A stretch of 64,000 bases of DNA from Piliocolobus tephrosceles (GCF_002776525.5 NC_045436.1:9307294-9371293), one strand, 5' to 3'. Positions 1 to 12,265 are shown, numbered from the stretch's first letter. Translations and numbers: made by a program. Notes: generated by a model from the letters alone, not told the origin.

Positions 1-1161
1 GGTAGTTTGTATTTCTGTGGGATCAGTGGAGCTATCCCCTTTATTTTTCTTGCATCTATTTGATTCTTCTCTTTTCTTCTTCATTAGCCTGGCCAGTGGC
101 CTATTTTATTAATCTTTAAAAAAAAAAAAGCTTCTAGATTCATTAATTTTTTGAAGGGTTTTCATGTCTCTATCTCCTTCAGTTCTGCTCTGATCTTAGT
201 TATTTCTTGTCTTTTGCTAGCTTTTGAATTTGTTTGCTCTTGCTTCTCTAGTTCTTCTAATTGTGATTCTAGGGTGTCAATTTTAGATCTTTTCTGCTTT
301 CTCCTGTGGGCATTTGGTGCTATAAATTTCTCTCTAAACACTCCTTTAGCTGTGACCCAGAGATTCCGGTACATGTGTCTTTGTTCTCATTGGTTTCAAA
401 GAACTTATTTATTTCTTCCTTAATTTTGTTATTTACCCAGTAGTAATTCAGGAGCAGGTTGTTCAGTTTCCACGTAGTTGTGCAGTTTTGTGTGAGTTTC
501 TTAATCCTGAGTTCTAATTTGATTGCACTGTGGTCTGAGAGACTGTTTGTTATGATTTCCATTCTTTTGCATTTGCTGAGGAGTATTTTTCTTTCAATTA
601 TGTGGTCAATTTTAGAGTAAGTACTATGTGGTGCAGAGAAGAATGTATATTCTGTTTATTTGGGGTGGAAAGTTCTGTAGATGTTTGCTAGTTCCACTTG
701 GTTCGGAGCTGATTTCAAGTCCTGAATATCCTTGTTAATTTTCTGTCTTATTGATCTAATATTGACAGTAGGGTGTTAAAGTCTCCCACTATTATTGTGT
801 GGGAGTCTAAGTCTCTTTGTATGTCTCTAAGAACTTGCTTTATGAATCTGGGTGCTCCTGTATTGGGTGCATATATATTTAGGATAGTTAGCTCTTCTTA
901 TTGCATTGATCCCTTGACCATTATGTAATGCCCTTCTTTGTCTCTCTTTTTTTTTTTTTTTTATTTTGCTTGGTAAATCTTCCTCCATCCCTTTATTTTG
1001 AGCCTATGTTTGTCTTTGCATGTGAGATGGGTCTCCTGAACACAGCACACCAATGGGTCTTGACCCTTTATCCAATTCACCAGTCTGTGTCTTCTAATTG
1101 GGGCTTTTAGCCCATTTACATTTAGGGTTAATATTGTTATGTGTTAATTTGATCCTGTCAT
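1..1161 (-). pseudogene. L1 ORF2 fragment: endonuclease domain and start of the linker, broken
   Basis: ORF2 of L1 encodes an endonuclease and reverse transcriptase. Its start codon is at 1161-1159. Translation of the minus strand shows the endonuclease hallmarks LNVNG, QETH and, near 540, SDHSAI, so the Asn, Glu and Asp-His catalytic positions are recognisable. The copy cannot make a protein. Codon 6 is already a stop (1146-1144), and the frame changes between about 320 and 374: 320-562 is open in one frame, and the continuation at 162-374 is in another. The segment after the endonuclease is the Lys/Glu-rich linker (LEELEKQEQTNSKASKRQE). The reverse transcriptase lies beyond the left edge. 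Confidence 0.93.
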
Positions 1162-1224
1162 TATGATGCTAGCTGGTTATTTTGCCCATTAGTTGGTGCA
1201 GTTTCTTCTTAGTGTCAACAGTTT

Positions 1225-2245
1225 ATACATTTTGGTATGTTTTTGCAGTGGCTAGTACTGGGTTTTTCTTTCCATACTTCGTGCTTCCTTCAGGAGTTCT
1301 TGTAAGGCAGCCCTGGTGGTGACAAAATGCCTCACCATTTGCTTGTCTGTAAAGGATTTTATTTCTCCTTCACTTATGAAGCTTAGTTTGGCTGGATATG
1401 AAATTCTGGGTTGAAATTTTTTTCTTTAAGAATGTTGAATGTCAGCCCCCACTCTTCTGGCTTGTAAGGTTTCTGCAGAGAGATCCACTGTTAGTCTGAT
1501 GGCTTTCCCTTTGTGGGTAACCCAACCTTCGCCTCTGGCTGCTCTTACACTTTTTCCTTCATTTCAACCCGGGTGAATCTGACAATTATGTGTCTTGGGA
1601 TTGCTCTTCTCAAGGAGTATCTTTGTGGTGTTCTCTGTATTTCCTGAATTTGAATGTTGGCCTGTCTTGCTAGGTTGGGGACGTTCTCCTGGATAATATC
1701 CTGAAGTGTGTTTTCCAACTTGGTTCCATTCTCTCCATCACTGTTAGGTACGCCAATCAATTGTAGGTTTGTTCTTTTCACATAGTCCTATATTTCTTGG
1801 AGGGTTTGTTCATTCCTTTTCATTCCTTTTTCTCTAATCTTGTCTTCATGCTTTTATTTCATTAAGTTGATCTTCAATCTGTGATATCTTTTCTTCTGCT
1901 TGATCGATTCAGCTATTGATACTTGTTTATGCCTCACGAAGTTCTCATGCTGTGTTTCAGCTCCATCAGGTCATTTATATTCTTTTCTAAACTGGTTATT
2001 CTAGTTAGCAGTTCCTGTAACCTTTTATCAAGGTTCTTGGCTTCCTTGCATTGTGTTTGAACATGCTCCTTTAGCTCAGAGGAGCTTGTTATTACCTACC
2101 TGCTGATACCTACTTCTGTCCATTCATCAAACTCATTCTCTGTCCAGTTTTGTTCCCTTGCTGGTGAAGAGTTGTGATCCTTTGGAGGAGAAAAGGTGTT
2201 CTGGTTTTTGAAATTTTCAGCATTTTTGCACTGGCATTTCCTCAT
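1225..2245 (-). pseudogene. L1 ORF1 pseudogene
   Basis: ORF1p is the trimeric RNA-binding chaperone of L1. The start codon is at 2245-2243, just after the 5'UTR (AAAGATG context), and the ancestral end lies near 1225, giving about 1020 nt, the usual ORF1 length. The best-preserved part is 1545-1781, where the minus strand is open for 78 codons and covers the start of the RRM and the following segment (GVPNSDGENGTKLENTLQDI, then QEIQRTPQRY). The N-terminal coiled-coil half (1782-2245) is interrupted. At the 3' end the usual ATG-TAA terminus reads ATG-TAT, so the original stop is also altered. The reading frame is decayed and no product is expected. Confidence 0.93.
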
Positions 2246-3585
2246 CTTTGTGGATTTATCTACCTTTGGTCTTTAACATTGGTGATCTTTGGATGGAATT
2301 TTTGCATGGTTGTCATTTTGTTGATGCTGATGCTATTGCTTTCTATTTACTAGTTTTCCTTCTGACAATCAAGCCCTTCTGCAGGTCTGCTGGAGTTTGC
2401 TGGAGGTCCACTCCAGACCCTGTTTGCCTGTGTATCACCAGCAAAGGCTACAGAACAGCAAAGATTGCTGCCTGCTCCTTCCTCTGGAAGCTTCATCCCA
2501 GAGGGGTAGTCACCAGATGCCAGCTGGAGCTCTCCTGTATGAGATATCTGTCAATCCATGCAGGGTGATGTCTCCCAGTCAGGAGGCACAGGGGTCAGGG
2601 ACCCACTTGAGGAGGCACTCTATCCCTTAGCAGAGCTCGAGCACTGTGTTGGGAGATCCGTTGCTCTTCAGAGTCATCAGGCAGGAACGTTTAAGTAAGA
2701 TGAAGCTGAGCCCACAGCCACCCCTACCCCCAAGTCCTCTGTCCCAAGGGGATGAGAGTTTTATCTATAAGTCCCTGAATGGGGCTGCTGCCTTTCTTTC
2801 AGACATGCCCTGCCCAGAGAGGAGAAATCTAGAGAGGTAATCTGGCCACAGTGGCTTTGCTGAGCTGAGGTGGGCTCTGCCCAGTTCAAACTTCCCAATG
2901 GCTTTGTTTACACTGTGAGGGGAAAATCACCTACGCAAGCCTCAGTAATGCTGGATGCTCCTCCTGTTACCAAACTCTAGCTTCCCATGTTGACTTCAGG
3001 CTGCTGTGCTGCCAGCGAGAATTTCAAGCCAGTGGATCTTAGCTTGCTGGGCTCCATGGGGGTAGGCTCCGTTGAGCAAGACCACTTGGCTCCCTGACTT
3101 CGGCCTCCTTTCCAGGGAAGTGAATGGTTCTATCTTGCTGGTGTTCCAGGTGCCACTGGGGTTAAAAAAAAAAAAAAAGAAAAGAAAAGAAAAAAAAAAC
3201 CTCCTGCAACTAGCTCGGTGTCTGCCCAAACAGCTGCCCAGTTTTGTGCTTGAAACTCAGGGCCCTGGTGGTGTAGGCACTCGAGGGAATATCCTGGTCT
3301 GCAGGTTGTGAAGACACTGGGAGAAGTGTTATATCTGGACTGGATTGCACTGTCCCTCATTCACGGCTTCCCTTGGCTAGGGAAGAGAGTTCAACCCCTT
3401 GCACTTCCCAGGTGAGGCAACACCCCACCCTGCTTCTGCTCACCTTCTGTGGGCTACACCCACCATCATCCCAATGAGAAGAGCCGGGTACCTCAGCTGG
3501 AAACACAGAAGTTACCCACCTTCTGCATTGGTCTTGCTGGGAGCTGCAGACCAGAACTGTTCCTATTTGGCCATCTTGCCTGGGA
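2246..3585 (-). promoter_or_regulatory. L1 5'UTR / internal promoter region
   Basis: This is the L1 internal promoter in reverse orientation. Its first bases (about 3585-3539 read backwards) match the L1 head, including an intact YY1 motif. An A-rich tract at 3164-3200 on the plus strand is a T-rich tract in L1 orientation. In full-length primate L1s the 5'UTR also has an antisense promoter, which would point along the plus strand here, into the flanking DNA and towards the exon candidate at 4935. Whether this copy is active cannot be judged from sequence. Confidence 0.85.
3072..3311 (+). other. ORF0-like antisense reading frame in the L1 5'UTR
   Basis: A 79-codon open frame runs antisense to the L1, from about 513 to 274 bases inside its 5' end. 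Primate L1s are known to have a small antisense frame called ORF0 at about this place. The first part (MSKTTWLPDFGLLSREVNG) is followed by a Lys-rich stretch encoded by the A-rich tract at 3164-3200. The position and strand fit ORF0, but I did not align it to a reference, and the lysine run from a simple repeat weakens the case for a functional peptide. Confidence 0.4.
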
Positions 3586-4934
3586 ATCCCGAACAAATGT
3601 TTATTTAATTGGTGTTCACATGATAGTAGTGGTAGCCCCTGAACAATAAAACAGGACATTTATTAGAGGCACCAATTGCTGGAGTTATTCCAAGGAAGGC
3701 TGATGCAGCAGGTAGAATGCAGAAACTATAGGAATCATTATCATTACAAAGCATGGCATAAGAGGAACCACTCCTGCCACAGACTTTTCCCTGACCTAAC
3801 CAGAAGGGACCTCTCCTGCTTCAGAAGTCTCATCCCAGTGGCCTGTGTGACTCCTAGAACACATTGATGCCGTAGGTAGCAATAAGAGAGTGACAGGTTT
3901 TGTCTCTTATCTGCCCACTTCCAATTGTAGGTTCTTAGAGAACAGTGCTTTTGTCTAATGCAAGTTAAATATTCTGCAGGTTAAGAAGCTGCAAATGAAT
4001 TTGGAGTTGTTTTTTGTTTTTGTTTTTTGTTTTTTTTTTGGTCTGTGTCAGTTTCTTCAATATCTGTTTTCATCATTCACATTTATCATTATAAACTGTA
4101 ACAAATGCATCTAGTTCTTGTCAGAAGAAAGAATGATTGTGAAAGATTTAATTATGTGTATTAAAGCCACAGCAAAGAATAGTTTTCTTGAACTTTGTGA
4201 CTTTTTTTGTGTAAATCTAAGAATCAACAAGAATAAATCCTCCTACTTTTTAGAAATTTTGCAAGTGCAAATGACACATGATTCCACAAAATTATGATTG
4301 CTAAATAGTTCAGATTACATGAATTATAATTTTTCTTTGATTAATTTATAAAAATCAATGAAATTATAGTATCAATATTATTTTATAGATTTAACTTACA
4401 TTTTAGAAATATTCTATATATTTTTTATCTTCTTAGCTCTAGTAGTACCAAATTAGTTCTGGAAATATTCATTCTTTTTGGATGCTATTTTGTTTGACCA
4501 AATATATATTTATTCTTTTTTAAAAAACCACACAAATGAAGTAAAATTTGAAAGTATAACTATGTGATATTTAAAGCAGAGCAATGAAAACACCATAGTA
4601 GGCTTGCATTAACTAGGCAATCAGCTAATAAATCCATATATGCTAATAGGGATTGTTAACCTTGAAAAATACTCCCAAACTACATGTTTTCCCATTTCAC
4701 TGGGATGCCACATTCTTATTTACGGGGATTAACCAGACTGATTTGTTCTGTTTTCAACACAAGCAGAAAATGTCAAGTTTTCAATCCAACAGACCACAAA
4801 TAAGTATCAGTTTGTTTGTGCACATCCACACGCCCATATCCAGAGTCGATGGGAGTATTATTACTTTTTTCTAGATGAACTCTGGAAAACAGCGTCAGAA
4901 TGACTGATTTCTGATGCTAATTGCTGTTCTTCAG
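3586..4934. other. AT-rich DNA upstream of the exon candidate, no clear element
   Basis: No reading frame or named repeat stands out. A short piece around 3900-3960 resembles the 3' end of an L2 (plus orientation), but too weakly to annotate separately. A T/G-rich run lies at 4011-4040. If 4935-5106 is a real exon, this is the end of its upstream intron; the pyrimidine-rich tract and AG at 4921-4934 are the matching acceptor. Confidence 0.5.
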
Positions 4935-5106
4935 ATATCATACTCTTCCTGGTCCAGACAGTTATGACAGAAGAGGTGCTACTTCCATAATCAATTTTGG
5001 CATGAGAGATGCTGTGCTAGTCAATGATGTGGAAAAATATGGATCAGACATTTCATTCATAATTGATTACAAACCTAATGTATTATTCCAAAAACCACAA
5101 TTCTAG
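4935..5106 (+). CDS. Candidate terminal coding exon with a PG-repeat-like motif
   Basis: I cannot name this gene with certainty. A splice acceptor (TTGCTGTTCTTCAG, 4921-4934) is followed by a frame open to a TAG at 5104-5106; the first base completes a codon from the previous exon and 56 full residues follow. The peptide begins YHTLPGPDSYDRRG, then SIINFGMRDA, and ends FQKPQF. LPGPDSYD resembles the PGPGxY repeat of sperm-tail PG-rich (SHIPPO) proteins of the ODF3/STPG group, which are found in cilia and sperm flagella. That suggests the last exon of such a gene; STPG2 is one guess, made from the motif only. The residue use looks coding: mixed, no simple repeat, and not derived from any transposon I recognise. 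Upstream exons would lie left of the window. Alternatives are an alternative last exon or a dead exon. An ATTAAA at 5313-5318 could serve as its poly(A) signal. Confidence 0.5.
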
Positions 5107-5312
5107 TCAGAGCCCATTCCTATTAAACTATTTTTCCTTTTGCTATTTTGCTTTATTTCCATGAATTTCTAAAGCTGGATGATTAAACTAAGACAAAGAT
5201 CTCTTACAGTAATTAGAGCAAACGAATGTTCTAGAGTCCACTCATTTCCTTGAAATATCAAATTCCACAAAATGCACACTGCTATTTCATTCTGCACTTG
5301 AGGATTTTGAAC

Positions 5313-5318
5313 ATTAAA
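5313..5318 (+). promoter_or_regulatory. Possible variant poly(A) signal (ATTAAA)
   Basis: This is the common variant of AATAAA and lies about 207 bases after the stop codon of the candidate terminal exon. Another ATTAAA at 5122-5127 is only 15 bases past the stop and would give an unusually short 3'UTR. Such hexamers are frequent by chance in AT-rich DNA, so support is weak. Confidence 0.2.
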
Positions 5319-5795
5319 TAGAAGATCAAGTTTCACACTGAACAACATAAGTGATTATTTTCCCTTTATAAATACGAATACATTAACCTTTGGAGAGCAG
5401 TAGATGAGTGAATTATTGCACTTAGGGTGAAAAATAACAAAGAGTTAAATTAATATGTTTAAGGTATATATATATTATATATATGTATCCTGTAATATTT
5501 AACAGTATTTATTAATACTTTGTAATCATAACCTAAAAATATTTTTTTCTATTACATAAAACATATAATGTTCCTAATACTTCCAAGCAACCTCAAACTC
5601 TGTTCCTATGACTAGCAACCTGCTGTTCTCCCTTTTCATTAACCAAAGGTGGTCAAACCCTTACAAACACCTGACTGTGTGGCAGAAACAGTAAAATTAT
5701 TCCAAAAATACTTTTGAAAGAACCAGTGGTTAGCTGATTTAATGAATACTACCTATATTTGCCTAGTGGCTTAAGTATATACTTTTGCATTTTTC
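5319..5795. other. AT-rich stretch with a short TA repeat
   Basis: There is no gene or clear interspersed repeat. An alternating TA tract (about 5465-5487) is the only local structure. It may contain the 3'UTR end of the 4935-5106 exon. Confidence 0.4.
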
Positions 5796-6480
5796 CAAGG
5801 AGCTGGTGGGTTTTGTTTATTCAACAAATATTTACTACGTATGCCCTACTATTAATGCAATCTGCTAGGGACTGGGAATTAAAGAGTTATCCAAATACAC
5901 TCATTAATTTGGAGGCTTACAGGGAATTCAGATCAGGACTCTCACAATTCCACCATTACAGAACACAATGTGGAAGAATGAGACTGTTCTGGAAATGAGG
6001 CTTTCTGGAGGATGGAACAACTAAATTGATACCTGAATGATGAGCAACTAATGGCCAGTTGAAGGAAACATTTGTTAGTGGAAATGAAATCAACTCTCAC
6101 TGAGGAAACAGCATATGCAAATATCTAAAGTGGGGAGAGAGAGACAGAGAGAGAGGTGGGGGTAGTGATGGAGATGAGAGAAAGATACATTTGTTTGGTG
6201 GAAATAAAAATATATTAGCTTGGCTAGAATACACAGTAGACAGGGGATAGTCAAGAAAATAACTCAGACATCAACATGAACTAGATCTTCATGGGCATGT
6301 GAGGCATATTGAGAAATTCAGAGTTCTGTCTATTGTCAATGAAGACCAATTGAACATTTTCTATCAGAGGGTGATTAGAGCAATTAGATTTGTACCCTTG
6401 CAGTGAAACAAAGGGAATAGAAATAAATTTAGCCCAGAGAGTACTAAAATTTCTGCTGAAATCTGGCGCTATCTGATGGC
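5796..6480 (-). repeat. L2-type LINE fossil, antisense
   Basis: The stretch starting TTCAACAAATATTTACTACG and then GCTAGGGACTGGG is the reverse complement of the L2 3' end (about 5818-5890). The sequence continues with the usual upstream part of the family in degraded form (CAGCATATGCAAA near 6108; a TCAGAGGGTGATTAGAGCA-like segment near 6365). A GA-rich run at 6137-6160 sits inside it. The copy is heavily diverged, as expected for a mammalian-wide repeat. Confidence 0.6.
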
Positions 6481-6484
6481 CCTT

Positions 6485-7185
6485 CAACCAGTTACAGGGT
6501 TGGCAACTCTATGAAGAAAGTCATGACGATAGTTACGTGTAATTCAGACATTAGGACTTACGTTACAGCATCCCGGTCACTGTTTATTCCCATAAAAATA
6601 AAGCACAAATAAACAAAGCCTCCCAGTCTTCTTTCATTCTTAGCTATACTCTTCATCTTTTCCTTCTATTAATCTATACTCTTTTCATAATTTTAACTCA
6701 AAAACAATGCTTTGAGAATTATATTTTATCAAAAGAATATTCAGAAAGTATCTAGTATTTAATATGAAAACCTACATTTTCCATAATAGATGCAATAAGG
6801 GAACAGGGATAAGATAGACCCTTAAAATTTTATATACTTACATGTTTGAAGACATTTATGTGTAGAAATTTGGGCATGTGTATTTATCCACATATCAATC
6901 TGCCTATTCTATCTATCTAATCTTCTAGGCCAGGCCTACAGGAATTTATTGCTTCAAGAACTCAAAATATACATAATTTTACTGTGGAGATTATAAGGAT
7001 TGGCCATGTAAAATATTAGGCTTTAATTTTATGTATTCTCATGAGCTTATTAGTATGTTAATTACTAAAGTAATAGTAGATAGAACTTGTTTCTGATAAC
7101 ATTTTTGCTTTTGAAAAAAAATAGACCTATCTTCAATTTTCAGTATATTTTAGGTCTCTTTGGGGAATGATCGGCTGCTCTCGTA
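6485..7185. other. AT-rich unique-looking DNA
   Basis: I see no exon, RNA gene or identifiable repeat here; only short AT-rich runs and a CTATCTATCTAAT piece near 6910. Confidence 0.4.
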
Positions 7186-7250
7186 TGTGTGTGTGTGTGT
7201 GTGTCTGTGTGTGTGTGTTTGTGTGTGTGTCTGTGTGTGTGTGTGTGTGT
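7186..7250 (+). repeat. (GT)n microsatellite, imperfect
   Basis: About 65 bases of GT dinucleotides are interrupted by single C or extra T bases at three places. The open frames across it (Val-Cys and Thr-His runs) are artefacts of the repeat. Length polymorphism is likely. Confidence 0.95.
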
Positions 7251-9310
7251 AAATTCCTAAGAAGGAAAAACCGACAGAAGAAAATTGGAGCAAAAGTATC
7301 TGAATATGTTAGAGTAGTGACAGCCCCTATCAAAGTAGGATTTAAGAGCAGTAAAACAGCTCCTACGTTATCCTACTACTATTGATACTACTCAAACGTA
7401 TAATCAAGGACATTTTGCAACAGGGTATATTCCTTTGGTGTTGCTAGTTTGCTGTTTCCATTAATATATTTAAAGACTCTTGGAGGATGATATGGTATGT
7501 TTAACAATCTACAAATAGAAGATATATCAACAGCTTCAAGTATCATAGCTACTGCATAGACTACAATAGTGAATACCAACTCTCAAACAGCCTTGTCAAA
7601 TAAATCATATGAAATGCAGCAGGAATTCACATTTCTAGGTGACTGTGTCTGCCTCTCCTCCATTTATTTTCTCCTATTGCTGTCTCTGCCTGTCTACTCA
7701 TTTATGCTTCAGAATTTCCAAAAGGACTTGATGTACTTTACAGAAATACATTTAGTTCAATAAGATAAAGTGTAAATAGAAGAAAATTGACAAGGAGCAG
7801 CAGGTGTTTTTTGTTGCAATGGCATCAGGAAACTAATGGTATGAGTTTGAATGTTTGAGTACAGTACATCTCACAAAAGCCTTCTGATCCAATCGCAAAT
7901 TTAATAAATTAGTCTTACCCTTGAGAATTGTATATTTCAAAGATAAAGTAATAAAGTCTAGGCCACAAATATCAAATTTCCTCACTTTTATTTTACTATT
8001 CCACTTTGAGCAATTACACACATTTCAAACTTTTATTTTCAAAAGGTGACATTGATATTCTTCACCTCTAAAATCAACAACTTAGAAAAATTGTTCTCAG
8101 TTTTCCAACCAGATGGCATTGCCACTGTCTTCTTAATGAATATAAAAAGGTATAATGAAGCAGAGTAAAATTGTAAATGTAAACAAAGGGGAAATTTATC
8201 ATCTTTTTATCCTCCTCAATAAGTACATGTTAATAACAAGTATATTTCCTGATACCTAAAGAAACTCAAAGATTTTCATGATGTTAACTAGAGACATTAC
8301 TGGATTTAATTCTGACCTATTTATGAAAACAAAATAAAATATATATATTTCTTTTTTCAAAATGTAGAATTAATGATTACACTAAGAAAAAAATAATTGA
8401 TCTTCTTTTTACCTCCAACTCTCCTCAATCACATACCTTCAATGCCTTAGAATAGGCTATTTAACACATTAAATGCTGCCCACTTATTACATGTACAGAA
8501 ATGTGTCAGGCAGGATGTGTGATGTAAAGATGTATGTAAACATCAGCAAAAGGCAATAGTATAAGATAATATTTAGGGAGATCCTCTAAAAGATTATATG
8601 AGGTGACCAAATGTATGGTACAGAGAATAATTACTGCTGGAAGAGAAAGAAGACTTGGAATTTGAGTAAAGGTCTTAGCTAGGCTCAGAAAAAGAGGGAA
8701 AGAAGAAAACACCAAAAAAAAAAAAAAAAAAACCTAAAGGAAAATATGATGTAGATTTGACAATTGGGAAAATCATATGAAAATTTTATATAGAGGAGAA
8801 AAGTTGGGAAAGTGTTAAAAATTATGTAAAGGATGAAATAAATATCTGAAAGATAATTCGGATTTCAGAGACAAACTGTAAAGGCAGAAAATATTCAGGA
8901 AAAGATTTTCCACGAATGTGGTAAAGAATGTATTTGAATAACCAACATTCACAGAGAAAATAATTAGCTTCTTCTACAAGTTGCCTTTACGCTATTCAGT
9001 GGCCTTTATCAGGCAAATTTTTCTGGAATTTTATACAAAACATTAAAACTTTGCATTTCACACTAAACCACCCTTTTGCTCCTAAAATCATTTAATTTAT
9101 TTTGCAAATGTGTGTGAAGAAAATGACAGAGATAATTTAGTGAGATGAGAGGATGAATTAATTTCCATTGAGTCACCGTCATTCTTCTAATTAATAAGTG
9201 TTAACTGTATAGCTGGAGAGCCAATTATCTTCAGTGTCTCCACAATCTAGTTCCTAGATGCAAAACAACTATGACCATGTCGTAACTTGCCTTACATAAA
9301 CATAAAACAA
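7251..9310. other. AT-rich DNA without recognised genes
   Basis: Reading both strands gives no exon with splice signals and no clear transposon. A run of 18 or more A lies at 8714-8732. Several short frames exist but are interrupted and low in complexity. Confidence 0.4.
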
Positions 9311-9311
9311 C

Positions 9312-9505
9312 ATGTATCGAATGTCTTTTGTGTGCTAGGCTAAATGCATTACCTACAAAATTCACTCAAATCTCACAAAACCCTTTGAAGTAGTTTATTA
9401 TTGATACCTTCATTTTATAAGAGTAAAGCTAGACCTCAGAGAAGTTAAGTGAACTGTCTAAGTTCACTCAACAGGGAAGGATGGATCCATGATTCCCATC
9501 TAAGC
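9312..9505 (-). repeat. MIR SINE fossil, antisense
   Basis: Reading along the plus strand gives the reverse of a MIR: TGTGTGCTAGGCTAAATGCA, then AACCCTTTGAAGTAGTTTATTATTG in diverged form, then TTCATTTTATAAGAGTAAAG, then AGAGAAGTTAAGTGA and a loosely preserved tRNA-like end. The order of blocks fits MIR from tail to head. Confidence 0.8.
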
Positions 9506-12265
9506 CAAGTTTCCACTCAACAAGGATGTTATTATAGAGTTATTCTGCGTCAACAGTACTCCAGGCACTAAGAAGTTAAAAAAAAAAAAAAAAAAGAGAG
9601 GATTTTTTTTTTCTTGATTAAAACCATCCTTTCTTCCAAAATATCTATTTGAGAATATAAACAGTGAAGCATAATTTAATTCCGTAAGTTGTTCAACAAC
9701 CACTGGGAAATAAATTAAAATAATAAAGAAATTAAAATGTTAACTATTTGAATTCACATCACAAATATAAGGACATATGTATAATAAGACTATCAAAAGC
9801 AGTCTTAGTTATGAAAAGATGCCTTTCATGCATATAGTTTATGAAAGTATTTGCATTTTAATTGAGTAACAATTGTAGAAAACATTTTCACATGATCAGC
9901 TCAAAAACTCTTCATCAAAAACCATTGAACATGGTAGGACAACATTAATTTCTAGCAGCTCCTTAGCCTTTTGTCAGGTTGATCTAAAGTCTCAAGTGCC
10001 AGACAGGCCTCTGAAGTGCTTCAATTCTGGTAATAACAGGTTGTTTCCTCTGGAGTAACAACTTATTAGTCAATCTGGTTTTCAGTATTGTTAATGTAGG
10101 CATTTTCATATCACAAAGGTATTACCTCTTATTGGTATCAAACTGCGAAGTGTGATGATGGCTTTTTCTCTAGAAAGGGAAAGGTACATTATTTCGTCTC
10201 TATTTCCCCCCTTTAATCTGTCTTTTGCATATGGTATTTTGAAAATTCCATCAAAGAATTTTTATAGAAATTCCCCTCAGTTTTGCAACAGATACTATTT
10301 CAAAACCAAGGATCTAATTAAATGGTCCTAGTGATTTGTCATTTCTCACTGGGGAAATTAATGCCCCGTGTTACATGCACATTTAAATGATTTTGTAGAT
10401 ACTGCTATAAAGACATAACACATAAGCAAAGGTTGTTGTCATTTACTCTGCAATCTAACCTAAGGATACAAATTCTGAGAAAAAAAGTCCTAAGGGTACT
10501 GTCTAATTTTTCGAAAGAGATGCACACACAGCCCATTAAATGAACTTCAGCTTTGGATATTGTCTAATTTGTCAATCAGAAAAACAGTTCTGCCCCTACT
10601 CAATCATTTTACTAAAAATATGCATAGAGACCAGCATCAGTTGAAAAGAAAAAATAACTGTGGCTAAGGATACATTTGTCCACAGTGGTCTGATGAGGTC
10701 AGAATCACATAGCTTCTCTTATTTATCAGTCTATATCACCTCCAGGCACTTCCTAATGAAAATCCTTGCTCCTGGTAACACACTTCAAACTCAAGCTGCT
10801 GGAATGTGCAACTGAAGGAGCAATAAAATATAAATTTATTTAATGCACAGAGTAAGCAGTAGGTTATCACTGAATACTCTAAACAAAACATTCCAGCTTT
10901 TGTTTTGCTTTTTTTTTTGAAACACGTAAATGTTAACGGATAATTGATAGCTTCAATTTTTAGTAGAAATGTAAGGCAATGTTTTTGCTAAAAATATGTT
11001 TGAACTCTATGCTTATTTGACACATAGGATGACATATTCTTATAGTTGCCGAATTTCAGTCCTGACTTTTTCTACCATATTTCTATTGTTTGTTTTACTT
11101 TTGTTTTCTAGGTCACATCTTCTTAGGAAGTTTTAAACAGCTGTCAAAAGTATGCACAATCAAAATCAAGAATCAAATCTGAGTATCAGTGTAACCCGTA
11201 TTTTGCTCAGTTACCATCTTGCCAATTCAGTGAATTTTGCATGAAGATTTGTTCACTAAACTGATAAAACAAAGTAATTAGATCAAAGGAATATTTTTCA
11301 AAAACAGACTTTGGCTACATTGACTATTTCATGAGTGAATCCTCCCATACAAACCTAAGTTAGTATATGAAAATATTTTTGGTGATACATTTTAAGCTGC
11401 TAGAAACAGCAGTGTAGTGAGATCTAGGATTAAATTAATTCAATCAAATCAAGTCAAGTCTATAAGATGACATTACAAATTCCAAAGCAATATCAATGCA
11501 AATCCAGAGGGACAGTGTTTGGGCTAGTCAGTCCCCTATAAAATAGTATTGGAATATAAATTACTTTCAAAAATTGGAAAAGCGATCAGAAATAAATTTG
11601 ATGTTACTCAATTTAGATAAATGTTGAGAGGAAAAAAAATCACTATGCAAATCCTAAGGGTAAATAAATACAATGATATGTAGCTTATCACTAAAGAGGT
11701 TTGAAGTTAATTCACAGTCTTATATAGGATTTTAAATCCTTTCAACTCACCTTGCTTTTACTCTTGGTTATTATAGAAAAAAAAAAAATACGCTCTCAAA
11801 AATGCATCTATTCACATCAGGCCTAACTCAGAAAGGCAAAAGTGTGTTGTCTAATAGAATCAGTTTTGAAACATCCATCAAATATACATGACTTAATTTT
11901 GTCTATAAATCTTTAAAATGTCGTAAAAGGGGAAGTTCCATCATGGACTACATTTAAACTTGTTTTTCAGGTTAAAAAGCAGTCATTTACCTCCTGTCAC
12001 TCAATCCTCTATTTTTTGCAATGTAAGAGTATCAATCTGAGGTCACAAAAATGGTCACAATGGAAATCTGTAATAATTTTCTGACTCTTAGTTTACTTGC
12101 TATTAGGTTGAATAACAAGAAACTGTCTATATGAAAACTTTTTAGCTTCACAAAACAGTTTTATGTGGTTGAACATAATATATCAGCTCCCAAAAATCTT
12201 AATCAGAATCTTCCTTAGAGACTCAAGTTTGGAAACAAAAAGAGAGAAAGGAAGATTTTCTTTCC
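9506..12265. other. Long gene-free, mostly unique-looking stretch
   Basis: No convincing coding exon is visible on either strand. Simple runs include A17 at about 9578-9594, T-rich at 10910 and A-rich at 11777. The part around 9900-10800 is less AT-biased and free of recognisable transposons, so it is a reasonable place to look for conserved noncoding sequence, but nothing in the sequence alone proves function. Confidence 0.4.

Larger units (their letters stand above)
1..3585 (-). mobile_element. Primate L1 (LINE-1), 5' part, inactive
   Basis: Read on the minus strand, this stretch begins with an L1 5' end: 3569-3577 reads GGCCATCTT, the reverse of the AAGATGGCC YY1 site at the head of primate L1s. 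It continues through a 5'UTR, ORF1 and the start of ORF2, and leaves the window at position 1. The element is therefore not 5'-truncated, unlike most L1 copies. Stops and frameshifts in both reading frames show that it is a fossil. The 5'UTR is about 1.34 kb, longer than the roughly 0.9 kb of the youngest L1PA copies, which suggests an older primate subfamily. The 3' end and the left target-site duplication lie outside the window, so the exact subfamily and age cannot be set here. Confidence 0.95.

Noticed and set aside
7133..7385. Frames rich in Val-Cys or Thr-His
   Set aside because: Artefact of the GT microsatellite.
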